A stretch of 5,410 nt of DNA from an uncultured bacterium. Its GTDB lineage: Bacteria > Bdellovibrionota_C > UBA2361 > SZUA-149 > CALKYB01. The stretch is taken from contig CALKYB010000243.1 in assembly GCA_938003565.1 (NCBI GenBank), positions 1 through 5,410 of the forward strand, written 5' to 3'. Shown here piece after piece: positions 1 to 5,382 of this stretch; the first letter of the stretch is position 1; every line of letters starts with the position of its first letter. Position numbers and translations under genes: made by a program. A model generated the notes under the pieces. The model made no database searches. It was not told where the DNA came from and saw nothing but the letters and a program-made list of their open reading frames with translations.

Positions 1-2
1 GG

Positions 3-92
3 TATACCCACCCTCAAATATGGACGAGAAGCGCAGCTTTGCAAGAAAAGATAGTTGAGCTTGGAAAATCCACTTTATTTGATATTTTCTAG
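3..92 (+). CDS. 3' end of an unidentified protein gene (partial, enters from left edge)
   Basis: An open frame runs from the left edge to a TAG at 90-92 and encodes 29 residues, beginning YTHPQIWTRSAALQ and ending STLFDIF. The composition looks like a real C-terminus: an amphipathic helix-like stretch (AALQEKIVELGK) followed by a hydrophobic tail. The other two plus frames close sooner, at 52-54 and 56-58. The stop is followed directly by a hairpin (92-114), which fits a gene end. The gene would converge on the AMIN gene that ends at 226. I do not recognise the family, and 29 codons are too few to exclude a chance open frame. Confidence 0.45.
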   Translation, partial: YTHPQIWTRSAALQEKIVELGKSTLFDIF

Positions 93-114
93 CTAAGTCC
101 TGCGGACTTGTAGC
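92..114. other. Hairpin at the end of the left-edge reading frame (possible weak terminator)
   Basis: GCTA (92-95) pairs with TAGC (111-114) and AGTCC (96-100) pairs with GGACT (104-108), around a TGC loop with a two-base bulge at 109-110. The stem starts inside the stop codon of the left-edge frame. Downstream is only ATCTTTG, not a real T-tract, so it is at best a weak intrinsic terminator. It could instead be a small palindromic repeat or an mRNA 3'-end stabiliser. Confidence 0.45.
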
Positions 115-144
115 ATCTTTGAGGCTCAGTATATCTGTCTAATG

Positions 145-162
145 GCAGTGCTGACGCACTGC
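145..162. other. Perfect 7-bp hairpin with a TGAC tetraloop
   Basis: GCAGTGC (145-151) and GCACTGC (156-162) are perfect reverse complements around the loop TGAC. The hairpin lies in the convergent gap between the left-edge frame and the AMIN gene, with no T-run on either side. It is therefore not a canonical rho-independent terminator for either strand. It may block transcription or exonucleases at the ends of both converging mRNAs, or be a member of a dispersed palindrome family. Confidence 0.45.
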
Positions 163-225
163 ATATACCCATCCGATTGAAAGGTCGTCTACGCCGAAAC
201 TTATTCTAGTATGGGTACTTACCAA

Positions 226-1653
226 TTACTGAGCTTCAATTACTAGTGTTTGACCTCGTTTGTAGGCCTTAGGGGTAACGCCTTTACTTGAGTAGATATG
301 TAAGCTCAAGCCTTTCTCAGTTTTTCTTGGAATTACAACCTCAAAACCCTTAAAGTTGTCAGGGGCAAAATGAGGAAATGAAAGATCCTGATTACTCAGT
401 TCACTATTTGAGAGCTGTAGAACGAAAAGGTTTGGGTTGCTATCTGATTGGTCTAGTCCAAATTTTGTCTCACCTTCTACGTCCAGTTCGATTGATCCCT
501 TACCAGTGCTTCGGGAATTCTTATAGGCAATTGACTTAAGAAGACTCTTTTTAGCTAAAGGCGATTTTTTTTCTAGCTCGGTGGCGTCTACCTTCTTCTC
601 AATTTTGGCGGATGACGCTTCTTCTGTAGGTTTTTGACCTTTCATCATAATAACTGGAGCAATCGATTTTTTTTCAGGAAGATTTAGTGATTCTCGAACA
701 GTGGCGACGCTAGGATTGTCCTCAATTTTAAATGGCTTGGATACGCTTTTTTTAACGACCTGGTTCGTCACACTAGCTTTAGTGTTTGGGACAGTAATTT
801 TGCTGGCACCAAATTTGTTCTTTCTGAGTGCGGTCCCAGCTGCGGATGCCACTTCTTGCACTGGAATCTTAGCCGAAGAAATAGTTTTAGCCACAGGACT
901 AGTTATTATTTTAGTGCCGGTGTCGTTTGATCTTTTTGATAGTTCCGACTTTAGTCTAGAGAATGCTTCTTCCTCTGATTCTGTAAGTTTTAGCTCTTTA
1001 ATAGGCTCAGTTACGACAGGAGCCTTGATTTTGGCGCTGGCTAACTTTTTCTCCACCTTTGTTTTGATGTTTTTTTCAGCTTTTTCGGCTGGTTTGGTGG
1101 TTACTGTGGTTGAGACTGTAGTGATTGTTGTTGTTACTTTAGCTTTAGGAGCTTTAGTTGTTGTTGTAGTTGGTTTAGGCTTTGCCACCGCGGGGGATTT
1201 TTTAGCGATAGGGGTTGTCGCACTTTTAGCAAATCCCATATTTACCACTATGTCGCCAGTTTTAGAGTCGACTCTATATTCATGAGCAATTTTATAACCT
1301 CTCTTAATGTCTAGTACGATTCTAATTTTATCATCATGCTTTCCCATTCTCAGACTTTGAAGTTCCATGGATTTGATATTTTGCTTCGTGTTTTTAGAAG
1401 CAACTACTCCGGGAATGTCGACTACCAGTCGGGTAGGGGTGTCTAAAACGAAAACTTTAGTAGCTGTAGGCATAGACTTAGAGCGAAGGTTGGAAATTCT
1501 TAGCTGGTACTGTTGGCGTAACTGATAAAGTCCGATGTTTAGATCTCCTTCCTTAATAGTGGCAAGAGATTGTAGCTCAGCATTTGCTAAAAAAGGGATG
1601 GCTAAAGCCAATACTAGAATAGACAATGTTTTTTTCATACGGTTTAAAATCAT
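226..1653 (-). CDS. Exported AMIN-domain protein with low-complexity linker and C-terminal AMIN-like domain
   Basis: The 475-residue product begins with a Sec signal peptide: basic start, hydrophobic core at about residues 9-22, and a likely cut after LANA (residue 25). Residues about 48-140 form an AMIN domain. Its hallmarks are PTRLVVDIPG (73-82) and LRMGKHDDKIRIVLD (101-115). Known AMIN domains sit in the periplasmic part of AmiC-type amidases and PilQ-type secretins and bind peptidoglycan or localise at septa or poles. Residues about 142-370 are a Lys/Thr/Pro/Ala-rich linker that could span the periplasm. Residues about 374-475 form a second beta-rich AMIN-like unit (KGFEVVIPR, LSLHIYS). 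No amidase, secretin or other catalytic domain is present, so the role is probably scaffolding or envelope targeting. The start could instead be Met6 (ATG at 1636-1638), which gives a more typical MKKT signal peptide. No strong Shine-Dalgarno decides between them. The gene stands alone here. Confidence 0.85.
   Translation of the reverse strand: MILNRMKKTLSILVLALAIPFLANAELQSLATIKEGDLNIGLYQLRQQYQLRISNLRSKSMPTATKVFVLDTPTRLVVDIPGVVASKNTKQNIKSMELQSLRMGKHDDKIRIVLDIKRGYKIAHEYRVDSKTGDIVVNMGFAKSATTPIAKKSPAVAKPKPTTTTTKAPKAKVTTTITTVSTTVTTKPAEKAEKNIKTKVEKKLASAKIKAPVVTEPIKELKLTESEEEAFSRLKSELSKRSNDTGTKIITSPVAKTISSAKIPVQEVASAAGTALRKNKFGASKITVPNTKASVTNQVVKKSVSKPFKIEDNPSVATVRESLNLPEKKSIAPVIMMKGQKPTEEASSAKIEKKVDATELEKKSPLAKKSLLKSIAYKNSRSTGKGSIELDVEGETKFGLDQSDSNPNLFVLQLSNSELSNQDLSFPHFAPDNFKGFEVVIPRKTEKGLSLHIYSSKGVTPKAYKRGQTLVIEAQ
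1096..1170 (-). repeat. Threonine-rich low-complexity tract within the AMIN protein gene
   Basis: Residues about 162-186 of the AMIN protein are mostly Thr, in runs of two to five separated by Lys, Val, Ala and Pro. The DNA shows GTT/TGT microsatellite-like runs, for example at 1126-1135 and 1157-1168. Such tracts form flexible extended linkers and may vary in length between strains by replication slippage. Confidence 0.6.
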
Positions 1654-1682
1654 GATTTAAAGTCCCAATACCTCTAAGTTAC

Positions 1683-1713
1683 GTAATAGCTAAGATTCAA
1701 CAGGTTATGCCAA
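1683..1713 (-). promoter_or_regulatory. Weak sigma70-like promoter candidate for the AMIN gene
   Basis: On the minus strand TTGGCA (1708-1713) resembles a -35 box and TATTAC (1683-1688) a -10 box. The 19-bp spacer is long and the -10 match is poor. The pair lies about 30-60 bp upstream of the AMIN start, where a promoter is expected because the neighbouring region has no intact gene. This is a tentative call. Confidence 0.2.
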
Positions 1714-2177
1714 AGGCGCAAAATTTTTTTGTAAGTACTATTTTGGAATACCTACTTCATATAGCTTGAACAAAGTTATGTGAGGTTTGATCTCAAAATT
1801 GCCTTTCAAATTCCAAACTATAGAATCAATGTTGGACACATTTGACGTCGGTAATCCCCAGAAAACCTTCCTAACAATTACCTTATGTGGGTAAGTTTTA
1901 AATCGATGCCTTAAAACATAGTAAAAAAGTACTGTATGGATTTCAGCTATGCTCTAAGTATTTGAAATTATTGCAAAACAAGCATTTCCCACAGTTTTAC
2001 TCGATCATCTCTTGGATTTTTTAAAAAATCGTGTAGATCTAAGCCAAAATTTTTTGGAACTTTCTCTCGGTGTTTTTCGTCAGAGGGGCTTCTTATCGGA
2101 AAAATAACTCGAGAATCTAGATGTTTACCTAGATTAAGAAAAATTATTGGAAATGCTTGATTATTTAAGTCAACAAA

Positions 2178-2211
2178 ATAACCCAGGTTACTATAACCCT
2201 CGGGAAGGGTT
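2178..2211. promoter_or_regulatory. Cluster of ATAACCC repeats and a hairpin upstream of the GH12 gene
   Basis: ATAACCC occurs twice in direct orientation (2178-2184 and 2193-2199), 15 bp apart start to start. Between and around them are inverted copies: GGTTA (2186-2190) pairs with TAACC (2194-2198), and AACCCT (2195-2200) pairs with AGGGTT (2206-2211) around CGGGA. The cluster ends about 25 bp before a -10-like element of the GH12 gene, a usual place for an activator or repressor site. It also overlaps the decayed gene, so chance repetition is possible. Confidence 0.3.
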
Positions 2212-2236
2212 TTATATAGCGAATGTTTTTTCCGGT

Positions 2237-2242
2237 TATAAG
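2237..2242 (+). promoter_or_regulatory. Candidate -10 element for the GH12 gene
   Basis: TATAAG matches the sigma70 -10 consensus at five of six positions and lies 35 bp before the GH12 start codon. No recognisable TTGACA-like box lies 16-18 bp upstream, where the sequence is only AT-rich (TTTATATAG). If real, the promoter may depend on an activator. Confidence 0.25.
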
Positions 2243-2277
2243 TTTCAATCGTAGTATTAGAATTTTTTGGAAAAGCA

Positions 2278-3702
2278 ATGAAAATTATAAGTTTATTGGT
2301 CGCATTTGTAGTTACCTTTTTAAATATCTCACCAGTTTTCGCAGCTAATTGTAGCGACACAGATGGCGATGGATGGGGTTGGGATGGAACCACCTCTTGC
2401 AGAGTATCTGGCGTTGGCCCATGTGTCGACAAACCCCCCTACAATGACCCTTATGGTTGGAACGGAGTGGCATCTTGTCGATTAGATGGGCGTCCCATTA
2501 TTCAGAATAGCTCTGGAGACGGCAGGTGTGTGGATACACCTCCATATAATGATCCTTACGGTTGGGATGGAAGTCGTCCCTGCAGGCTTGATGGTGCTCC
2601 TATTACAGGTAGTGCTAGTGAGCAGAGTCCTAGCTCAGCTTACGTAGTTTCTTATGATGCTAAGTATAAAAAGAACTATTGTGCTGACCCGGAATTTGAT
2701 GGCCATGGATACGACAATGTTACGGAAGAGAATTGTCGTATAGCTTCAGGCCAAGGATTGAATGTTGGTCACTATGAGCATAACCCTAGGATTTCTGAAA
2801 CTTATGGCAATCACAATGTTTATACAGGTTCCTGTAAGCCAACTGGAAACGGTTGGTGTTATAACCCTGTAACCCGTAAATCAGAACGCCTGGGAGCTGA
2901 CTGGAGAAACTCTCCGTTTAATTTGAGGAACTGTTATCACGAAGATGAGTTGTTCTCTACAAAGTTTGCCCTACAGAACAATCAGTGGGGAATGGGAACT
3001 ATGTGGTCAGACAACTACTTCTTGTGCACAGAACTGATTGGCAACAGCTCTAACCCTAAGGCTCGCTGGCAGTATGACTTCTTGGCGATGGACAAAGGCA
3101 GAGCTGGTGAAGTTAAAGCTTACCCTCAGGTTTATTATGGCCTGAAGCACGGTGCTACTCATTCAGCAACTCGAGGTGAAACTGGCCTGCCAGTTAAAGT
3201 TAATCAGATGGGTAACTATAAAGTTAAGTTTAAGTTCTCTGAGAAAGGTTACGGAGAAAGAAACGTTGCTTTAGAATCATTTTTCCACACCGGTGGTTGT
3301 AGTGATGATAAGAATCATCCGGGATATAATACTCGCGATAACCGCTACAAGCACATTGAAATGATGGTTTGGGTTGGACGTCCTTTTGTTAGAAAGCCTG
3401 GAAATAAGCACTTAGGTGAGGTTCAGATTGATGGCAGAAAGTGGCACATGTGGACTAATTCGATACTGCCTTGGGGTTACATAGCCTATGCTTCAGAAGA
3501 TACTATTACTGAGGCTACTTTGGATTGGAAGGCTTTTGTTAACCATACAAAACAGTGGTTAGATAAAGCTGAAAATCGCGCAAAAGATCGTACGTTGGTA
3601 AGACTGACAGATGACATGTGTATGCCTGCGATTGAAATGGGAACGGAGATTTTTTGGGGTAAGGGAGAATTTACCTTGGAAGAGTTTAAGGTTTACAAGT
3701 AG
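2278..3702 (+). CDS. Secreted GH12-type endo-beta-1,4-glucanase/xyloglucanase with N-terminal Cys-pair repeats
   Basis: The 474-residue product starts with a Sec signal peptide, likely cut after PVFA (residue 22). GGA at 2269-2271 is a modest ribosome site. Four Cys-pair modules follow (about 25-153; see the repeat entry), then a spacer with Cys186 and Cys194. The catalytic domain spans about 219-474 and matches glycoside hydrolase family 12 motif by motif. NNQWG (234-238) matches the family's NNxWG. Cys219 and Cys250 sit where fungal Cel12A has its disulfide. IEMMVWVG (360-367) matches the nucleophile motif, giving Glu361. GTEIFWG (455-461) matches the acid/base motif GTEPFTG, giving Glu457. 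Glu333 sits where the family has a conserved Asp. GH12 enzymes are retaining hydrolases of beta-1,4-glucan, xyloglucan or mixed-linkage glucan; the substrate here is not readable. The mature protein has 14 Cys, an even number, which fits disulfide bonding after export. A strong terminator follows, so the gene appears monocistronic. Confidence 0.85.
   Translation: MKIISLLVAFVVTFLNISPVFAANCSDTDGDGWGWDGTTSCRVSGVGPCVDKPPYNDPYGWNGVASCRLDGRPIIQNSSGDGRCVDTPPYNDPYGWDGSRPCRLDGAPITGSASEQSPSSAYVVSYDAKYKKNYCADPEFDGHGYDNVTEENCRIASGQGLNVGHYEHNPRISETYGNHNVYTGSCKPTGNGWCYNPVTRKSERLGADWRNSPFNLRNCYHEDELFSTKFALQNNQWGMGTMWSDNYFLCTELIGNSSNPKARWQYDFLAMDKGRAGEVKAYPQVYYGLKHGATHSATRGETGLPVKVNQMGNYKVKFKFSEKGYGERNVALESFFHTGGCSDDKNHPGYNTRDNRYKHIEMMVWVGRPFVRKPGNKHLGEVQIDGRKWHMWTNSILPWGYIAYASEDTITEATLDWKAFVNHTKQWLDKAENRAKDRTLVRLTDDMCMPAIEMGTEIFWGKGEFTLEEFKVYK
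2350..2736 (+). repeat. Four Cys-pair (Gly/Trp/Asp-rich) modules at the N-terminus of the GH12 protein
   Basis: The pairs are Cys25-Cys41, Cys49-Cys67, Cys84-Cys102 and Cys135-Cys153, with spacings of 16, 18, 18 and 18. A shared pattern is C-x-D then G-[WYH]-G-[WY]-[DN] then C-R. Modules 2 and 3 (DNA 2422-2499 and 2527-2604) match at 20 of 26 residues and share PPYNDPYGW and CRLDG, although many codons differ synonymously. Module 1 has DTDGDGWGWDG, which resembles an Asp-rich calcium loop. Module 4 is the most diverged (FDGHGYDN). Exposed Trp/Tyr on small disulfide folds is typical of carbohydrate-binding modules, so glycan binding is plausible but inferred. Confidence 0.75.
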
Positions 3703-3724
3703 ACCTTTCTTCAAATACCAAAAT

Positions 3725-3754
3725 AAAAAAGGCTCCGAGAGGAGCCTTTTTTTT
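3725..3754 (+). terminator. Strong rho-independent terminator after the GH12 gene
   Basis: GGCTCC (3731-3736) and GGAGCC (3741-3746) form a perfect GC-rich stem with a GAGA tetraloop, followed by eight T (3747-3754). Six A (3725-3730) precede the stem and can lengthen it by pairing with the T-run. It starts 22 bp after the GH12 stop and separates that transcript from the ComM gene. The flanking A-tract means it could also work on the opposite strand. Confidence 0.93.
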
Positions 3755-3761
3755 GCCTTTC

Positions 3762-3791
3762 TTGAAACCTATTTCTCCTACCATCGATAAC
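3762..3791 (+). promoter_or_regulatory. Sigma70-like promoter for the yifB/comM gene
   Basis: TTGAAA (3762-3767) matches the -35 consensus at five of six positions. GATAAC (3786-3791) is a weaker -10 (four of six), with an 18-bp spacer. The pair sits just after the GH12 terminator and about 45 bp before the ATG, where an independent promoter is needed. Confidence 0.45.
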
Positions 3792-3799
3792 AGATGGTA
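3779..3799. promoter_or_regulatory. Perfect 7-bp dyad overlapping the comM -10 region (operator-like)
   Basis: TACCATC (3779-3785) and GATGGTA (3793-3799) are perfect reverse complements around a 7-bp centre, GATAACA, that contains the proposed -10 box. A dimeric regulator binding here would block RNA polymerase. As RNA it would be only a weak hairpin and, if transcription starts near 3798, it would not be transcribed intact, so a DNA-level operator is the better reading. Confidence 0.4.
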
Positions 3800-3825
3800 C
3801 CTGTGCGAACTTCCCGCCGAGAATT

Positions 3826-3830
3826 AGGAG
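3826..3830 (+). promoter_or_regulatory. Ribosome binding site of the yifB/comM gene
   Basis: AGGAG ends 7 bp before the ATG at 3838-3840, a near-ideal Shine-Dalgarno site. It supports this start, which also gives the normal N-terminus of the family. Confidence 0.8.
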
Positions 3831-3837
3831 TTAAGAG

Positions 3838-5382
3838 ATGAATAAGACGATGATATTTGGCGCCACTCAGCTAGGTGTGGACTCCCATCCAGTCACTATT
3901 GAGACTCAAATAATTGGTTCTACGAAGAGATTTGTGATTATCGGATTGCCAGATAGTATCCTTCGTGAAAGTCGGGATAGGGTTCGTTGTGCTATTGAGA
4001 ACTCGGGGTTTTCGTTTCCAAATCGAGAAGTGATAGTAAGTCTCGCACCTGCGGCCTTGCAAAAAAGAGGGGCTGGATTTGATTTACCAATTGCCTTGAG
4101 TGTTTTGGCCGCTTGCGGCTATTTTTCGATGCCTAGTCTGGAATCTTATTTGGCTTTTGGAGAGCTCAAATTGGATGGAACTGTAAAAGACCTCTCAGGT
4201 TCGTTGGCAACTGCTCTACTATCGAATCAACTTGGTAAGAAGTTTTTGGTTTCTGAGGATTATTTCTCGAGACACCCCAATTTTTTTGAGGGCTTGAATT
4301 TGCTGCCTGTTAGGAACCTGAGCGACACGGTCGAATACTTTAAAACCGGGGAAATAAATCACCTAAGACCGATAAAAAATACTAAATCAGTTCCCACCGT
4401 TGCTTCTCCAGACTTCTCCGATGTTGTAGGACAAAGCTCAGCAAAGCGTGTGATGGAGATCGCAGCTGCTGGTGGCCATAATGTGCTTTTTATAGGTCCA
4501 CCCGGAGCGGGTAAGAGCATGATAGCGGAAAGGCTAAATAGCCTTCTACCACCACTCTCGCTTGGTGAGGAGGTTGAGGTGATGAAGATAAGAGAGTCGG
4601 TGGGTATCAGAGTTGAAGGTGAAGTTTCTAGACCTTTTAGGGCTCCTCATCATACAATTTCTTATGCAGGACTTATTGGTGGGGGGAAATTTCCTAAGGC
4701 TGGTGAAATTAGTTTAGCTCATCGGGGGGTATTGTTTTTAGACGAGCTGCCTGAATTTGGAAAAAATGTTTTAGAGACGCTACGTCAACCATTGGAGAAG
4801 AAAGAAGTTCTGGTTTCTAGAGCAGCAGCGCAATTATGTTTTCCAGCGGATTTCACTCTTGTTGCGGCAATGAACCCTTGCCCTTGTGGTAAGCTAGGAC
4901 TTAGGCCTGATTCCAGCGAGTTGGGGAATGCGAGTTGTAACTGTTTGCCAACGGAAATTAAAAGATACACAGGGAGAATTTCTGGTCCTCTTTTAGATAG
5001 AATGGATGTTTATCTATGGTTGCAGCCAGTTCCCGTAAAGTCATTGAGAATGTCTAATTTGCAGGATAATGATTCAACCGAGGGAATGAAGCATCGAGTA
5101 AGTTTGGCCATTGATACTCAAAAATCTCGTTTTGGAAAGGAATCTTCGAGAAACTCTACGATGTCATCTAAGTGCGTCTCCAAATATTGTAAGTTGGAGT
5201 CCGCAGACAGAACCTTTTTTGAGACTGAAGCCAATCGTCTTGAGATGAGTACCAGGGGGTATTTACGCACTTTGAAACTTGCTCGTACCATAGCAGATCT
5301 GGAGCAGGTTGAAGCTATTGGAACTGAACACCTAGCAGAAGCGATAAGGTACCGTCGACCGGACGTGATTTTCAATTCTTAA
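3838..5382 (+). CDS. comM: YifB/ComM family AAA+ ATPase (Mg-chelatase-like, DNA branch migration)
   Basis: The product has 514 residues, close to the usual length of about 500. The N-terminal ChlI-like domain (about 20-145) carries GLPDSILRESRDRVRCA and SLAPAALQKRGAGFDLP, diagnostic of the family. The AAA+ core follows: Walker A GPPGAGKS (220-227), Walker B LFLDE with Asp302 and Glu303, and the MNPCPCG motif (345-351). A second Cys pair, SCNC, lies downstream, and SGPLLDRMD (382-390) carries a probable arginine finger, Arg388. The C-terminal Mg_chelatase_C domain ends with RGYLRTLKLARTIADLE and HLAEAIRYRRP. Known ComM proteins are hexameric helicases that extend heteroduplex by branch migration during natural transformation. 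The family is often misnamed magnesium chelatase, but no chlorophyll or cobalamin gene is near. No other competence gene is in the window. The gene has its own promoter and Shine-Dalgarno, with no downstream partner visible. Confidence 0.95.
   Translation: MNKTMIFGATQLGVDSHPVTIETQIIGSTKRFVIIGLPDSILRESRDRVRCAIENSGFSFPNREVIVSLAPAALQKRGAGFDLPIALSVLAACGYFSMPSLESYLAFGELKLDGTVKDLSGSLATALLSNQLGKKFLVSEDYFSRHPNFFEGLNLLPVRNLSDTVEYFKTGEINHLRPIKNTKSVPTVASPDFSDVVGQSSAKRVMEIAAAGGHNVLFIGPPGAGKSMIAERLNSLLPPLSLGEEVEVMKIRESVGIRVEGEVSRPFRAPHHTISYAGLIGGGKFPKAGEISLAHRGVLFLDELPEFGKNVLETLRQPLEKKEVLVSRAAAQLCFPADFTLVAAMNPCPCGKLGLRPDSSELGNASCNCLPTEIKRYTGRISGPLLDRMDVYLWLQPVPVKSLRMSNLQDNDSTEGMKHRVSLAIDTQKSRFGKESSRNSTMSSKCVSKYCKLESADRTFFETEANRLEMSTRGYLRTLKLARTIADLEQVEAIGTEHLAEAIRYRRPDVIFNS

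Larger units (their letters stand above)
1738..2277 (-). pseudogene. Decayed gene remnant in two minus-strand frames (family unrecognised)
   Basis: Two protein-like open stretches abut on the minus strand. The upstream one (about 2277 down to a TAA at 1968-1970) includes LPEGYSNLGYFVDLN, NLGKHLDSRVIFPIR and ends KLWEMLVLQ. The downstream one (1953 down to a TAG at 1738-1740) includes HTVLFYYVLRHRFKTYP, SIVWNLKGNFEI and ends LFKLYEVGIPK. Both look like ordinary folded-protein sequence, but they are in different frames. The downstream part is preceded by an in-frame TAG (1954-1956) and has no ATG. The third frame between them reads NFKYLEHS, so two single-base shifts would restore about 175 continuous residues. 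The first stretch stays open to an ATG at 2430-2432, but that extension lies antisense to the GH12 gene and looks like its shadow. I infer a truncated, frameshifted pseudogene. I recognise no family; the downstream part looks beta-rich. Confidence 0.55.

Noticed and set aside
701..1285. A 194-codon plus-strand open frame with a hydrophobic, Val/Leu-rich translation
   Set aside because: It lies wholly antisense to the AMIN gene. The apparent membrane segments come from the complement of Lys/Thr-rich codons, and there is no ribosome site.
2340..2352. Lipoprotein signal (Cys25 near the signal cleavage site of the GH12 protein)
   Set aside because: The residues before Cys25 are AAN. Asn at -1 does not fit a lipobox, and Cys25 pairs naturally with Cys41 in the first module.
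1968..2432. An intact 154-residue minus-strand gene
   Set aside because: The only ATG lies inside the GH12 coding region, and its first 50 or so residues mirror the signal peptide and first repeats. Only the part beyond 2277 looks protein-like, so it is described as part of a decayed gene.
2350..2604. A dockerin or EF-hand calcium module
   Set aside because: Only module 1 has a DxDGDG-like run. The flanking Cys pair and lack of paired helices argue against a dockerin.
3871..5375. Short minus-strand open frames inside comM (3871-4062, 4785-4970, 5118-5375)
   Set aside because: They are antisense to a strongly conserved gene, have unconvincing composition and no sign of independent expression.
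3838..5382. Magnesium chelatase subunit (ChlI/BchI)
   Set aside because: The fused N-terminal ChlI-like domain, the CPC/CNC cysteines and the length are those of YifB/ComM. No chlorophyll or cobalamin pathway genes are present.
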